Below are positions 1 through 6,544 of a stretch of DNA of 9,649 bases, in pieces; the stretch's first letter is position 1; every line of letters begins with the position of its first letter. Made by a program: the position numbers and the translations under genes. Source of the DNA: an uncultured Marinicella sp. (GTDB lineage: Bacteria > Pseudomonadota > Gammaproteobacteria > Xanthomonadales > Marinicellaceae); the NCBI GenBank assembly GCA_938008005.1, contig CALLLZ010000040.1, positions 1-9,649 on the forward strand, written 5' to 3'. The notes under the pieces were generated by a model that saw only the letters and a list, made by a program, of their open reading frames with translations, made no database searches and was not told where the DNA came from.

Positions 1-48
1 GGACATAAAAAAATGAACAAAGCGAAATATGAATCTTTAACTATTAAC

Positions 49-71
49 TAAAAGGGGTCGGACCCCTTTTA
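49..71. repeat. Perfect palindrome, possible terminator or REP-like unit
   Basis: The arms AAAAGGGGTC and GACCCCTTTT are exact reverse complements around a single G, and one more T-A pair extends them, giving a 23-base perfect inverted repeat. As RNA it would form a GC-capped stem with A and T tracts at its feet, which suits a bidirectional intrinsic terminator. A short reading frame open from the window edge stops at 49-51 (TAA), so the hairpin could end an upstream gene whose tail enters the window. I have an impression, not a database result, that similar GGGGTC/GACCCC palindromes occur as dispersed repeats in some gammaproteobacteria; a REP-like repeat is therefore the alternative. Confidence 0.6.
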
Positions 72-158
72 AGGATAAACACCTGATTTAAAAGGAAATT
101 ATAGTGGATTGTTATAAATACGACTGCCTCAATCAATTGACTGACACCTTCCGCTTTA

Positions 159-285
159 ACAACGCTGAACAACACCGCAGCTAATACGGGACATTTTATG
201 CTTACGCCCTACTGTTCGCCCTCTGGCTCTGGCAACTTTAAGCTTTGCTTTTGTGTGTTCGATGATTAACTCTCGTTCAAAATAT
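159..285 (-). pseudogene. Remnant of a serine site-specific recombinase (resolvase/invertase family)
   Basis: On the minus strand, reading down from about 284, the frame encodes YFERELIIEHTKAKLK followed by VARARGRTVGRKHKMS. This matches the long E helix, the Arg-rich arm and the start of the DNA-binding domain of resolvase/invertase proteins (family pattern FERELIxERTxAGLxxARARGRxxGRP). A stop (TGA) lies three codons upstream of the match in the same frame. Downstream the frame ends at a TAA (156-158) before a complete helix-turn-helix. The N-terminal catalytic domain with the nucleophilic serine is absent, so the fragment cannot be active. It is about 40 residues of a protein usually near 190 residues. 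It is probably a relic of a past mobile-element visit at this spot upstream of glyA. The family match is clear by eye; the exact limits of the remnant are uncertain. Confidence 0.65.
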
Positions 286-362
286 GCCAATCAAGTGCCA
301 TTTGTTCTTTCGTAACGTTGGATGGAATTCAAAAATATAAGAACCTAATGGTGTTTCCTTCA

Positions 363-391
363 ATGACAGTTGATACTTATCAATGTAAAAT
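363..391 (+). promoter_or_regulatory. Candidate sigma-70 promoter for glyA and the downstream unit
   Basis: ATGACA (363-368) and TAAAAT (386-391) each match the sigma-70 consensus hexamers at five of six positions and are separated by exactly 17 bases. Transcription would start near 398, giving a leader of about 30 bases before the glyA ATG. The region is AT-rich and the position fits, but short matches like this also arise by chance in AT-rich DNA. Confidence 0.45.
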
Positions 392-427
392 ACCGTTTTT
401 TCGTCAATCTACATTAAAAAAAACATT

Positions 428-1681
428 ATGTTTGATAAAAGCCAAAATATCGCAAAAGCTGACCCTGAATTGTATGCCGCCATTGCTGCTGAAAACAAAC
501 GCCAGGAAGATCATATAGAATTGATCGCGTCTGAAAATTACACCTCACCTGCAGTAATGGAAGCCCAAGGGTCACAAATGACCAATAAATACGCTGAAGG
601 CTATCCTGGTAAGCGTTATTATGGCGGTTGTGAGCATGTCGACGTGGCTGAAGAATTAGCCATCAACAGAGTTAAACAGTTATTCAATGCCGACTATGCC
701 AACGTCCAACCACACTCAGGCTCTCAAGCCAATCAAGCGGTATTTTTGGCTCTACTAAAACCAGGTGATACCATATTGGGAATGTCTTTGGCTCACGGTG
801 GGCACTTAACTCATGGTGCCAAGGTCAATGTATCGGGCAAACTATTTAATGCCATTCAATATGGTATTGATGATACAACAGGCCAAATTGATTTTGATGA
901 AGTCAGGAAATTGGCCCATGAACATCAGCCGAAAATGATCATCGGTGGATTTTCTGCTTATTCAAAACGCATAGATTGGCAACAATTTCGTGACATTGCT
1001 GATGAGGTTGGGGCTTATTTTATGGTTGATATGGCGCATGTCGCAGGTTTGGTTGCTGCTGATGTCTATCCTTCGCCTGTCAATATTGCAGATGTGACCA
1101 CTTCAACAACTCACAAAACATTGCGAGGCCCCAGAGGCGGAATCATACTCGCCAAAGCCAATCCAGAATTAGAAAAAAAGTTCAATTCATTGGTATTTCC
1201 GGGCATTCAAGGTGGTCCTTTGATGCATGTCATCGCGGCCAAAGCTGTGGCCTTTAAAGAAGCCCTACAACCTGAATTCAAAACCTATCAAAAAGAAGTG
1301 GTTAACAATGCACAGGCAATGGCTAAAGTGTTTGTCGAACGTGGCTACAATGTGGTATCTGGCGGTACAGAGAATCATTTATTTTTGTTGGACTTAGTTA
1401 GCAAAGACATCACTGGAAAAGACGCCGAAGCCCGTTTGGGTGAGGCACATATCACTGTCAATAAAAATTCAGTACCCAACGACCCTAAATCACCTTTTGT
1501 GACCAGTGGCTTGCGTTTAGGTACTCCAGCAGGCACCACCCGAGGGTTTGGTATAGAGGAATTCACCGCCATGACGCATTGGATGTGTGATATCCTTGAT
1601 AACATGAGCAATGATGAAGTGGTTGAGCAGGTACGAGCACAAGTAACCGAAATGTGCCAACAATTCCCTGTTTACGGATAA
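428..1681 (+). CDS. glyA: Serine hydroxymethyltransferase
   Basis: This cytosolic PLP enzyme interconverts serine plus tetrahydrofolate with glycine plus 5,10-methylene-tetrahydrofolate, the main source of one-carbon units. The 417-residue length equals that of E. coli GlyA. Visible signatures are IELIASENYTS (30-40), NKYAEGYPGKRYYGG (53-67), the SGSQAN loop (97-102), DMAHVAG (201-207) and the PLP-lysine motif TTSTTHKTLRGPRGG with K230 as the Schiff-base lysine. The C-terminal motifs SGLRLGTPAGTTRG and the GIEEF segment are intact. The ATG at 428 gives the family N-terminus, but I see no good Shine-Dalgarno sequence in the A-rich leader before it. It is the first gene of a compact unit; nusB follows after 15 bases. 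No shortening or frame damage is seen. Confidence 0.98.
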   Translation: MFDKSQNIAKADPELYAAIAAENKRQEDHIELIASENYTSPAVMEAQGSQMTNKYAEGYPGKRYYGGCEHVDVAEELAINRVKQLFNADYANVQPHSGSQANQAVFLALLKPGDTILGMSLAHGGHLTHGAKVNVSGKLFNAIQYGIDDTTGQIDFDEVRKLAHEHQPKMIIGGFSAYSKRIDWQQFRDIADEVGAYFMVDMAHVAGLVAADVYPSPVNIADVTTSTTHKTLRGPRGGIILAKANPELEKKFNSLVFPGIQGGPLMHVIAAKAVAFKEALQPEFKTYQKEVVNNAQAMAKVFVERGYNVVSGGTENHLFLLDLVSKDITGKDAEARLGEAHITVNKNSVPNDPKSPFVTSGLRLGTPAGTTRGFGIEEFTAMTHWMCDILDNMSNDEVVEQVRAQVTEMCQQFPVYG

Positions 1682-1696
1682 ACCAGGACCAAATAA

Positions 1697-2164
1697 ATGA
1701 CTGAAAACAAAAAAAACAAAAGATTACCAGAGCCATTGGCTAGAAAACACCGCGCCAGAAAGCGTTTGGTGCAGGCTTTATATCAAATGCATTACAATGA
1801 TATGACGGCTCGTGTGGTGATTGAACAGTTTTTAGAAGAACAAGATTTCAACAAAGTTGATACCGATTTTTTTAAATCAGCGTTGCGCTACATTGAATCC
1901 AATAAAGATGAAATTGAAGCCCAAATTGATCCACATTTAGGTCGTGAAAAAAGTTCGTTAGGAGCCGTTGAATATGCCATACTTACCATGGCCACTTATG
2001 AATTATTAAAACACATTGAAACACCTTTTAAAGTGGTCATCAACGAAGCCATTTTAATGGCGACTGAGTTTGGAGCAGAAGGTGGACATATTTTTGTTAA
2101 TGGCGTACTAACCCAAGTGGCTGCAGCCACCAGACAAGCCGAAATCAGTGCAAAGTCCAGCTGA
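1697..2164 (+). CDS. nusB: Transcription antitermination factor NusB
   Basis: NusB binds boxA RNA together with NusE (ribosomal protein S10) and supports antitermination of rRNA operons. At 155 residues it is slightly longer than E. coli NusB (139); the extra length is a charged N-terminal tail (TENKKNKRLPEP) and a short C-terminal tail. The Arg-rich RNA-binding start ARKHRARKRLVQALYQMHY (about 15-33) and the core signatures TPFKVVINEAILMATEFG and HIFVNGVLTQVA are present, as expected for the all-helical NusB fold. AGGA at 1685-1688, eight bases before the ATG, is a convincing ribosome site. In many gammaproteobacteria nusB follows ribH; here it follows glyA directly, while the usual downstream partners thiL and pgpA are retained. 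Confidence 0.96.
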   Translation: MTENKKNKRLPEPLARKHRARKRLVQALYQMHYNDMTARVVIEQFLEEQDFNKVDTDFFKSALRYIESNKDEIEAQIDPHLGREKSSLGAVEYAILTMATYELLKHIETPFKVVINEAILMATEFGAEGGHIFVNGVLTQVAAATRQAEISAKSS

Positions 2165-2261
2165 ATCACAGTACTTAAATTATACCGACAGGTGATGCAT
2201 CAAAGAATTTGACCTGATTGACCAAATCAAACAAAAATGTGCATCGACTACCAGTGGTACA

Positions 2262-3125
2262 TTGATGGCTATCGGCGATGATGCCGCCATTTTAAATCCA
2301 GACCCAAATTTACAAATGGTGGTTTCAACCGATACTTTGGTCGCAGATGTTCATTTCAAATCCAGCGACAATCCAACAACCATTGGACACAAATCGTTGG
2401 CAGTAAGCTTAAGTGATATTGCTGCTATGGGTGCTAAACCCAAATGGGCCTTACTTAATCTAACACTGCCTGATTTAGATCAAAAATGGTGCAATGCTTT
2501 CATTAAGGGTTTCAGCCAATTATTGCTTAAACATGAAACTCAATTAATTGGTGGTGACACCACTCAAGGCCCGCTTTCAATCACCGTTACAGTGATGGGT
2601 GAAACTGAGCAAGCAATAACGCGTAACACTGCACAGGTCAATGATTTGATAGTGGTCAGTGGAGAATTGGGTTCAGCAGCTTTTGCCTTACACAACCCCA
2701 GAAAAAACAAAGCATGCAACGCACAACTGCGTTCACCTGAACCGCGCTTAGATGTGGCCAAAAAAGTTAAAAAATTGGCCACTTCAATGATCGACATTTC
2801 CGATGGTTTATTGGCCGATCTATCACACATCTGTGAAGCCAGTAAAGTCTCTGCGGTGATCGAACTGACTCAAATACCCATTAATACAATCATCAAGAAA
2901 GACCCTAACTGGATGCAATATGTTCTGGCTGGCGGTGACGACTATCAGCTATGCTTCACCATCCACATAGACGATGAGAGCCAACTCCCTGAGGATTGCT
3001 GTATTATTGGTCAAATTATTGATACTGGTGAAGGGGTTGGAGGTGTTATGGTACTTAACCAACATCAACCCATTCAGACTGACAGTATCGCATATAAAGG
3101 CTACCAACATTTCAATCATGACTGA
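2262..3125 (+). CDS. thiL: Thiamine-monophosphate kinase, start region out of frame
   Basis: ThiL phosphorylates thiamine monophosphate to thiamine diphosphate using ATP and Mg2+. Motifs from the TTG at 2262 are IGDDAAIL (4-11), STDTLVADVHF (22-32), LAVSLSDIAAMGAKP (46-60), GGDTTQGPLSITV (97-109), DISDGLLADLSHI (178-190) and LAGGDDYQLCFT (222-233), the Asp-rich metal and nucleotide sites of the family. This 287-residue version is short (E. coli ThiL has 325). Coding similarity continues upstream in the same frame to 2205 as EFDLIDQIKQKCAS, matching the ThiL N-terminal EFxLI motif. No ATG, GTG or TTG precedes that motif before an in-frame TGA at 2193-2195. An ATG at 2195-2197 is one base out of frame. 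The true gene probably begins there, or the sequence carries a one-base indel. 2262 is only the first usual start codon. The 3' end overlaps pgpA by 8 bases. Confidence 0.92.
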   Translation: MMAIGDDAAILNPDPNLQMVVSTDTLVADVHFKSSDNPTTIGHKSLAVSLSDIAAMGAKPKWALLNLTLPDLDQKWCNAFIKGFSQLLLKHETQLIGGDTTQGPLSITVTVMGETEQAITRNTAQVNDLIVVSGELGSAAFALHNPRKNKACNAQLRSPEPRLDVAKKVKKLATSMIDISDGLLADLSHICEASKVSAVIELTQIPINTIIKKDPNWMQYVLAGGDDYQLCFTIHIDDESQLPEDCCIIGQIIDTGEGVGGVMVLNQHQPIQTDSIAYKGYQHFNHD

Positions 3126-3603
3126 TCATATTCGAACACAGCAAGTTGCATTAAAAACCCCAAGTGGATTTTTGGCCTTTGGTTTCGGCAGTGGCTTAGC
3201 TCCTGTTGCCCCTGGAACATTCGGCACGTTAGCTGCCATCCCACCTTATTTGTTATTCACCCAATTAAGCTGGCCTTTGTATGCTTTGGTCTTGCTAGTG
3301 ACTTTTTTGCTTGGAATCTATTTATGTGACAAGACCAGTCAAAATCTTGGCGTTCATGATCATGGTGGCATCGTTTGGGATGAATTTGTTGGTTTTTGGA
3401 TCACCTTATTTATGATACCACTGACATGGTATTGGCTTTTACTTGGCTTTGTGTTGTTCCGGTTTTTTGATATCGTCAAGCCATTTCCGATAAAATGGTT
3501 AGATAAGAAAGTTAAAGGCGGTTTTGGTATTATGATAGATGATGTCATTGCTGGGTTATTTGCCTGGGCTATTTTAATGGTGGTTGTAAGATTTGTAGGA
3601 TGA
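3118..3603 (+). CDS. pgpA: Phosphatidylglycerophosphatase A
   Basis: PgpA is an inner-membrane, Mg2+-dependent phosphatase that removes phosphate from phosphatidylglycerophosphate to give phosphatidylglycerol. The 161-residue product is close to the E. coli length (172). Visible family motifs are FGFGSGLAPVAPGTFGTLAAIP (21-42), the acidic HDHGGIVWDEFVGF stretch (80-93), FRFFDIVKPFPIKWLDK (114-130) and GGFGIMIDDVIAG (134-146). Hydrophobic segments lie around 43-67, 92-116 and 142-160. An in-frame extension back to 2974 exists, but it would overlap thiL by about 150 bases. I chose the ATG at 3118 because it starts just before the family core and overlaps the thiL stop (ATGACTGA), a normal arrangement for translational coupling. 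There is no separate Shine-Dalgarno sequence, consistent with coupling. Confidence 0.95.
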   Translation: MTDHIRTQQVALKTPSGFLAFGFGSGLAPVAPGTFGTLAAIPPYLLFTQLSWPLYALVLLVTFLLGIYLCDKTSQNLGVHDHGGIVWDEFVGFWITLFMIPLTWYWLLLGFVLFRFFDIVKPFPIKWLDKKVKGGFGIMIDDVIAGLFAWAILMVVVRFVG

Positions 3604-3631
3604 GACTGATAAACCCTGCGGAATAATATAT

Positions 3632-4729
3632 ATGAAGAATAAAGTATTGGTGTTAGGTGGTGGGCGCATTGGCGCTGCGATTGCAAAAAATTTAAGTGCA
3701 GACCACCAAGTCACACTGGTCGACCTAAGCATCAAACATTTATCAAATTTAAACAAACACTGTCAACTGGTTCAAGCCAATGTCTGCGACGATGCCACTT
3801 TAACTGAGCTGGTTGAACCATTTGACATGGTGGTTGGTGCCCTACCCAGCTTATTAGGTTTTGATCGGTTACGAGCCTTGATTCAACTCGGTAAATCAGT
3901 AGTCGACATTTCTTTTTTTGCAGAAGACGCCTTGGCTTTGAATGAAATGGCCCAGACCAAAGATGTGACTGCTTTGGTTGATTTTGGTCTTGCCCCAGGC
4001 ATTTCAAACCTATACGCCGGTCATTTCGTTGACCAATTTGATCAAGTCGATACTTTTACTTGCAAGGTAGGTGGTGTGCCTGTTGAAAGAATTAAACCAT
4101 TTGAGTACAAGGCACCTTTTGCACCACTTGATGTGATCGAGGAATACACCAGGCCAGCTAGAATGCGTCGACATGGTGAAGACATCATTCTGCCTGCAAT
4201 GAGCGAAATCGAATCACTCTATTTTAAAGGTATCGGTCACATGGAGGCATTTAATACCGATGGCTTGCGTTCTTTGTTACAAACCGTCAACATCCCTAAT
4301 ATGGCTGAAAAAACCGTGCGTTACAACGGCCATGCCAATTTGATACAACAATTAATCGATGGTGGCTTCTTCAAAGCAGAACACCGAGAGAACACCGCCA
4401 AAGTACTGTTAGAACAATGGCAATTCGCTGACCAAGAACCTGACTTAACTGTAATGGAAATTACTGCCTCTGGAATAAAAAATGGCCAGGTTCACTCAGA
4501 AAGCCTACAACTGATTGATCATTATGACCATAAGAACCAGGTATCATCTATGGCTCGAACCACTGGATATACCTGTGCTGCTGGAGTCAGATTGGCTCTG
4601 AACTCAAATCTAAACCACGATTTACCTACCGGTGTCATCCCGCCTGAAATTATTGGCCAGAATCAATCATGGTTTCAGCAAATCATGGACGAACTGGCCA
4701 CTCATGACATCAAGCTCAAAACCTCATGA
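3632..4729 (+). CDS. Saccharopine dehydrogenase family oxidoreductase (lysine-dehydrogenase-like)
   Basis: This is a 365-residue soluble NAD(P)-dependent oxidoreductase. The N-terminal Rossmann fold shows LGGGRIGAAIA (8-18) with an acidic D31 after strand 2, which usually favours NAD over NADP. DFGLAPGISNLYAG (117-130) and the C-terminal-domain motifs PAMSEIE (188-194), EAFNTDGLRSLL (205-216) and EKTVRYNGH (226-234) are typical of saccharopine reductases and lysine 6-dehydrogenases. The substrate cannot be read from the sequence: lysine, saccharopine-type or carboxynorspermidine-type chemistry are all possible in this family. GGA at 3620-3622, nine bases upstream of the ATG, is a reasonable ribosome site. 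The gene lies 28 bases after pgpA and overlaps the next gene by 4 bases (ATGA), so it belongs to the same transcription unit. Family confidence is high, substrate confidence low. Confidence 0.88.
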   Translation: MKNKVLVLGGGRIGAAIAKNLSADHQVTLVDLSIKHLSNLNKHCQLVQANVCDDATLTELVEPFDMVVGALPSLLGFDRLRALIQLGKSVVDISFFAEDALALNEMAQTKDVTALVDFGLAPGISNLYAGHFVDQFDQVDTFTCKVGGVPVERIKPFEYKAPFAPLDVIEEYTRPARMRRHGEDIILPAMSEIESLYFKGIGHMEAFNTDGLRSLLQTVNIPNMAEKTVRYNGHANLIQQLIDGGFFKAEHRENTAKVLLEQWQFADQEPDLTVMEITASGIKNGQVHSESLQLIDHYDHKNQVSSMARTTGYTCAAGVRLALNSNLNHDLPTGVIPPEIIGQNQSWFQQIMDELATHDIKLKTS

Positions 4730-5781
4730 TCGATTCATTGATTCTATATTTTACTGGTTTATCTGTATTTGGTAAAACTGCCATAATTTTGAACTTTAGT
4801 TTGTTCTTCATAGCCGGCTTTCTGTTTAAGCATGTGGTTCCTTCTGGCTCAGAAGACTTAAATAAAAAGCGCGCTCGATTGTTGCGTTTAATGAATATTC
4901 TTTTACTTTCGATTTACCTGTTTGATTGGCTTTGGAACTACATCATCAATGCCAATGGTCACAGTGAATTTTTAAAACAAGTTTCACAAACCGGTCTGGT
5001 CTTTTTACTGGGTTATTTATTCACCCAATTTGGTCACTCTTGGACCATTAAAAAATACGGTAAACAACGCACCATTGAGGGCAAAGAAACCAAAACACGA
5101 ACTTACCATTCCGAAATGGGTTACATAATCATTTTACTGATCACTGTTGCTGTTTCCTTACTGTTGATCATCAACATTTGGCAAGTCACCTCATGGTTAC
5201 AAGCTACCGGGGTCATTGGCGGTATTTTGGTGATATTATTTGGTACCAAAGAAGCCTGGGCGCATGATGCTGTCAGTGGTCTGATTATGCTGCACCAAGG
5301 CCAAATTGGTCCTGGGGTGGTGTGCCGCATTCCTTCGATGGATATTCTGGCTGTCATCAGGCGCATGTCTTTGACTGAAACCACTTTTCATCACATCATA
5401 CAAAAACACAACATCATCGTGGCCAATTCAAAACTTCGAGCAGTACCTGTTGAAATACTCAACAAAACAGATGTTAATCATTGGAACGATTATGTTGAGT
5501 TCAACATCGGATATGACACACCATCTGAACGAGTTGAGACGTATATCCAAGCAGTATGGCAAAAAGCTTGTGAAATAGAAAAACAGTTAGACCCTGAAAA
5601 AACACCTCGCTTGGTATTGGTTAACCCTGGGGATCATGCCATACAATGGCGCATGAATTATCGCGTTGAATCTGTTTATCGCATTACACAAGCCAGATTC
5701 GCTATCAACAGGGCTGCTTTTGATTTACAAAATGAACATGGTTTGTCTTTGGCTACTCCGTTGACTCACCAAGCGCAATAA
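4726..5781 (+). CDS. MscS-like mechanosensitive channel family membrane protein
   Basis: This 351-residue integral membrane protein has about five predicted membrane segments (roughly 17-35, 53-73, 86-104, 131-151 and 157-175). The last is Gly-rich (TGVIGGILVILFG) and runs into EAWAHDAVSGLIMLHQGQIGPGVVCRI, which resembles the pore helix and start of the beta domain of MscS channels. NIIVANSKLRAVPVEILNKT (229-248) corresponds to the MscS 'IPN' strand, and the rest would be the cytoplasmic alpha/beta domain. MscS proteins open under membrane tension to release solutes in osmotic downshock. This one is a divergent member with extra N-terminal helices, so gating and selectivity are unknown. Its ATG overlaps the previous stop (ATGA), indicating translational coupling. 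It is the last gene of the unit; I see no convincing intrinsic terminator in the 64 bases before the convergent gene. Confidence 0.8.
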   Translation: MIDSLILYFTGLSVFGKTAIILNFSLFFIAGFLFKHVVPSGSEDLNKKRARLLRLMNILLLSIYLFDWLWNYIINANGHSEFLKQVSQTGLVFLLGYLFTQFGHSWTIKKYGKQRTIEGKETKTRTYHSEMGYIIILLITVAVSLLLIINIWQVTSWLQATGVIGGILVILFGTKEAWAHDAVSGLIMLHQGQIGPGVVCRIPSMDILAVIRRMSLTETTFHHIIQKHNIIVANSKLRAVPVEILNKTDVNHWNDYVEFNIGYDTPSERVETYIQAVWQKACEIEKQLDPEKTPRLVLVNPGDHAIQWRMNYRVESVYRITQARFAINRAAFDLQNEHGLSLATPLTHQAQ

Positions 5782-5845
5782 ACCTAAAAGTTAAACTTAT
5801 TGAGACTTCTACAACCGACCTGAAGCTTTAAAAAAAGTAAAATGA

Positions 5846-6424
5846 CTATTCTTTTGTGTGACTCGACGAAGTATCATTGTGACAATATAATTGGTGCTTT
5901 TCGTTTCTTGCCACAGCACTTACATTTGCCAGATTAACTTTTTTAAATACCATGCTCCAAACCGGTTTCCAACCCTTTTCGTGCTGATCGTCTTGTTGCA
6001 ACATTTCAGATATATATTGATTTTTTTTGAGTGTCCAAATCGTTTTATAAGTGACTTCTTTATCACCTTGTTGGTAATTTTCTTCAGGAAAGTAAATATA
6101 CTGGCCATCAAAAATTACACCACCCTGACTGAATCCACTTAATGAATTGAAATACCTGAATGTAACCGTTGAATCCTTACCCTCCGCAGAATACCATGTT
6201 TCCCCATAATAAGGTTCACCTGGACCACATACTATATGCTCATCTTTGAGGTGAGCTCCACCAAACACATCTGAAAAACAATGTGTATCAATCCGCTTAC
6301 CGTCTGGAAAAGGTGCTTGCCAACAATGCCCTCTTAATTGCTCTAAAGTATTAAACTGAGCCATAACAATATTGAAGTTTAATGTCATGATAATTATCAA
6401 TGCAGTTTTACATTTACAATTCAT
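5846..6424 (-). CDS. Secreted protein of unknown function with four mature cysteines
   Basis: The product is 192 residues with a Sec signal peptide: a Lys-containing start (MNCKCK), a hydrophobic core (about 7-22) and a likely cut after VMA (22). The mature part has four cysteines (C34, C49, C66, C181), enough for two disulfides in the periplasm. Recognisable blocks are LRGHCWQAPFPDG (30-42), DTHCFSDVFGG (46-56), GETWYS (74-79), RYFNSLSGFSQGGVIFDGQ (90-108) and IYFPEENY (110-117). These read like a conserved beta-rich, lipocalin-like hypothetical family, but I cannot name it. The frame extends to 6460, yet the start at 6424 is preferred because a strong GGGAGA site (6432-6437 on the complement) lies seven bases upstream and the signal peptide begins there. 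It is convergent with the channel gene and divergent from the amidohydrolase. Confidence 0.75.
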   Translation of the reverse strand: MNCKCKTALIIIMTLNFNIVMAQFNTLEQLRGHCWQAPFPDGKRIDTHCFSDVFGGAHLKDEHIVCGPGEPYYGETWYSAEGKDSTVTFRYFNSLSGFSQGGVIFDGQYIYFPEENYQQGDKEVTYKTIWTLKKNQYISEMLQQDDQHEKGWKPVWSMVFKKVNLANVSAVARNEKHQLYCHNDTSSSHTKE

Positions 6425-6544
6425 TGGTGTTTCTCCCATCAGTTGAGTCATATATTTCACAGTCCCTTAATTGTATTTATCTGAAGGCTTGTTACCATGA
6501 TAAAATATTAAGTGACTTCCATCATAAACTCAAAGGCCAATCAA

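Noticed and set aside
1..51. Open frame from the left edge ending GHKKMNKAKYESLTIN-stop
   Set aside because: Sixteen codons are too few to identify; it may be the tail of an upstream gene because a palindrome follows, but it is not supportable as a feature.
107..187. GTG-started 26-codon frame with an AAAGGAAA sequence upstream
   Set aside because: Very short, antisense to the recombinase remnant and without recognisable content.
277..408. Minus-strand open stretch (44 codons) reading FEFHPTLRKNKWHLIGIF before a stop
   Set aside because: It has no usual start codon, overlaps the candidate glyA promoter and matches nothing I recognise. The HLIG string recalled resolvases, but it is in a different frame from the FERELI fragment and not contiguous with it.
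318..518. Plus-strand reading frame of 66 codons overlapping the glyA start
   Set aside because: It overlaps glyA in another frame and the candidate promoter, and resembles no family; it is a shadow frame.
5782..5845. Possible terminator between the convergent channel and secreted-protein genes
   Set aside because: Only short weak inverted matches (such as CTTC/GAAG) are present, with no stable stem followed by a T tract.
6471..6506. TAAAAT box (6501-6506) as a promoter for the amidohydrolase
   Set aside because: No acceptable -35 hexamer lies at 16-18 bases; the match alone is not informative in AT-rich DNA.
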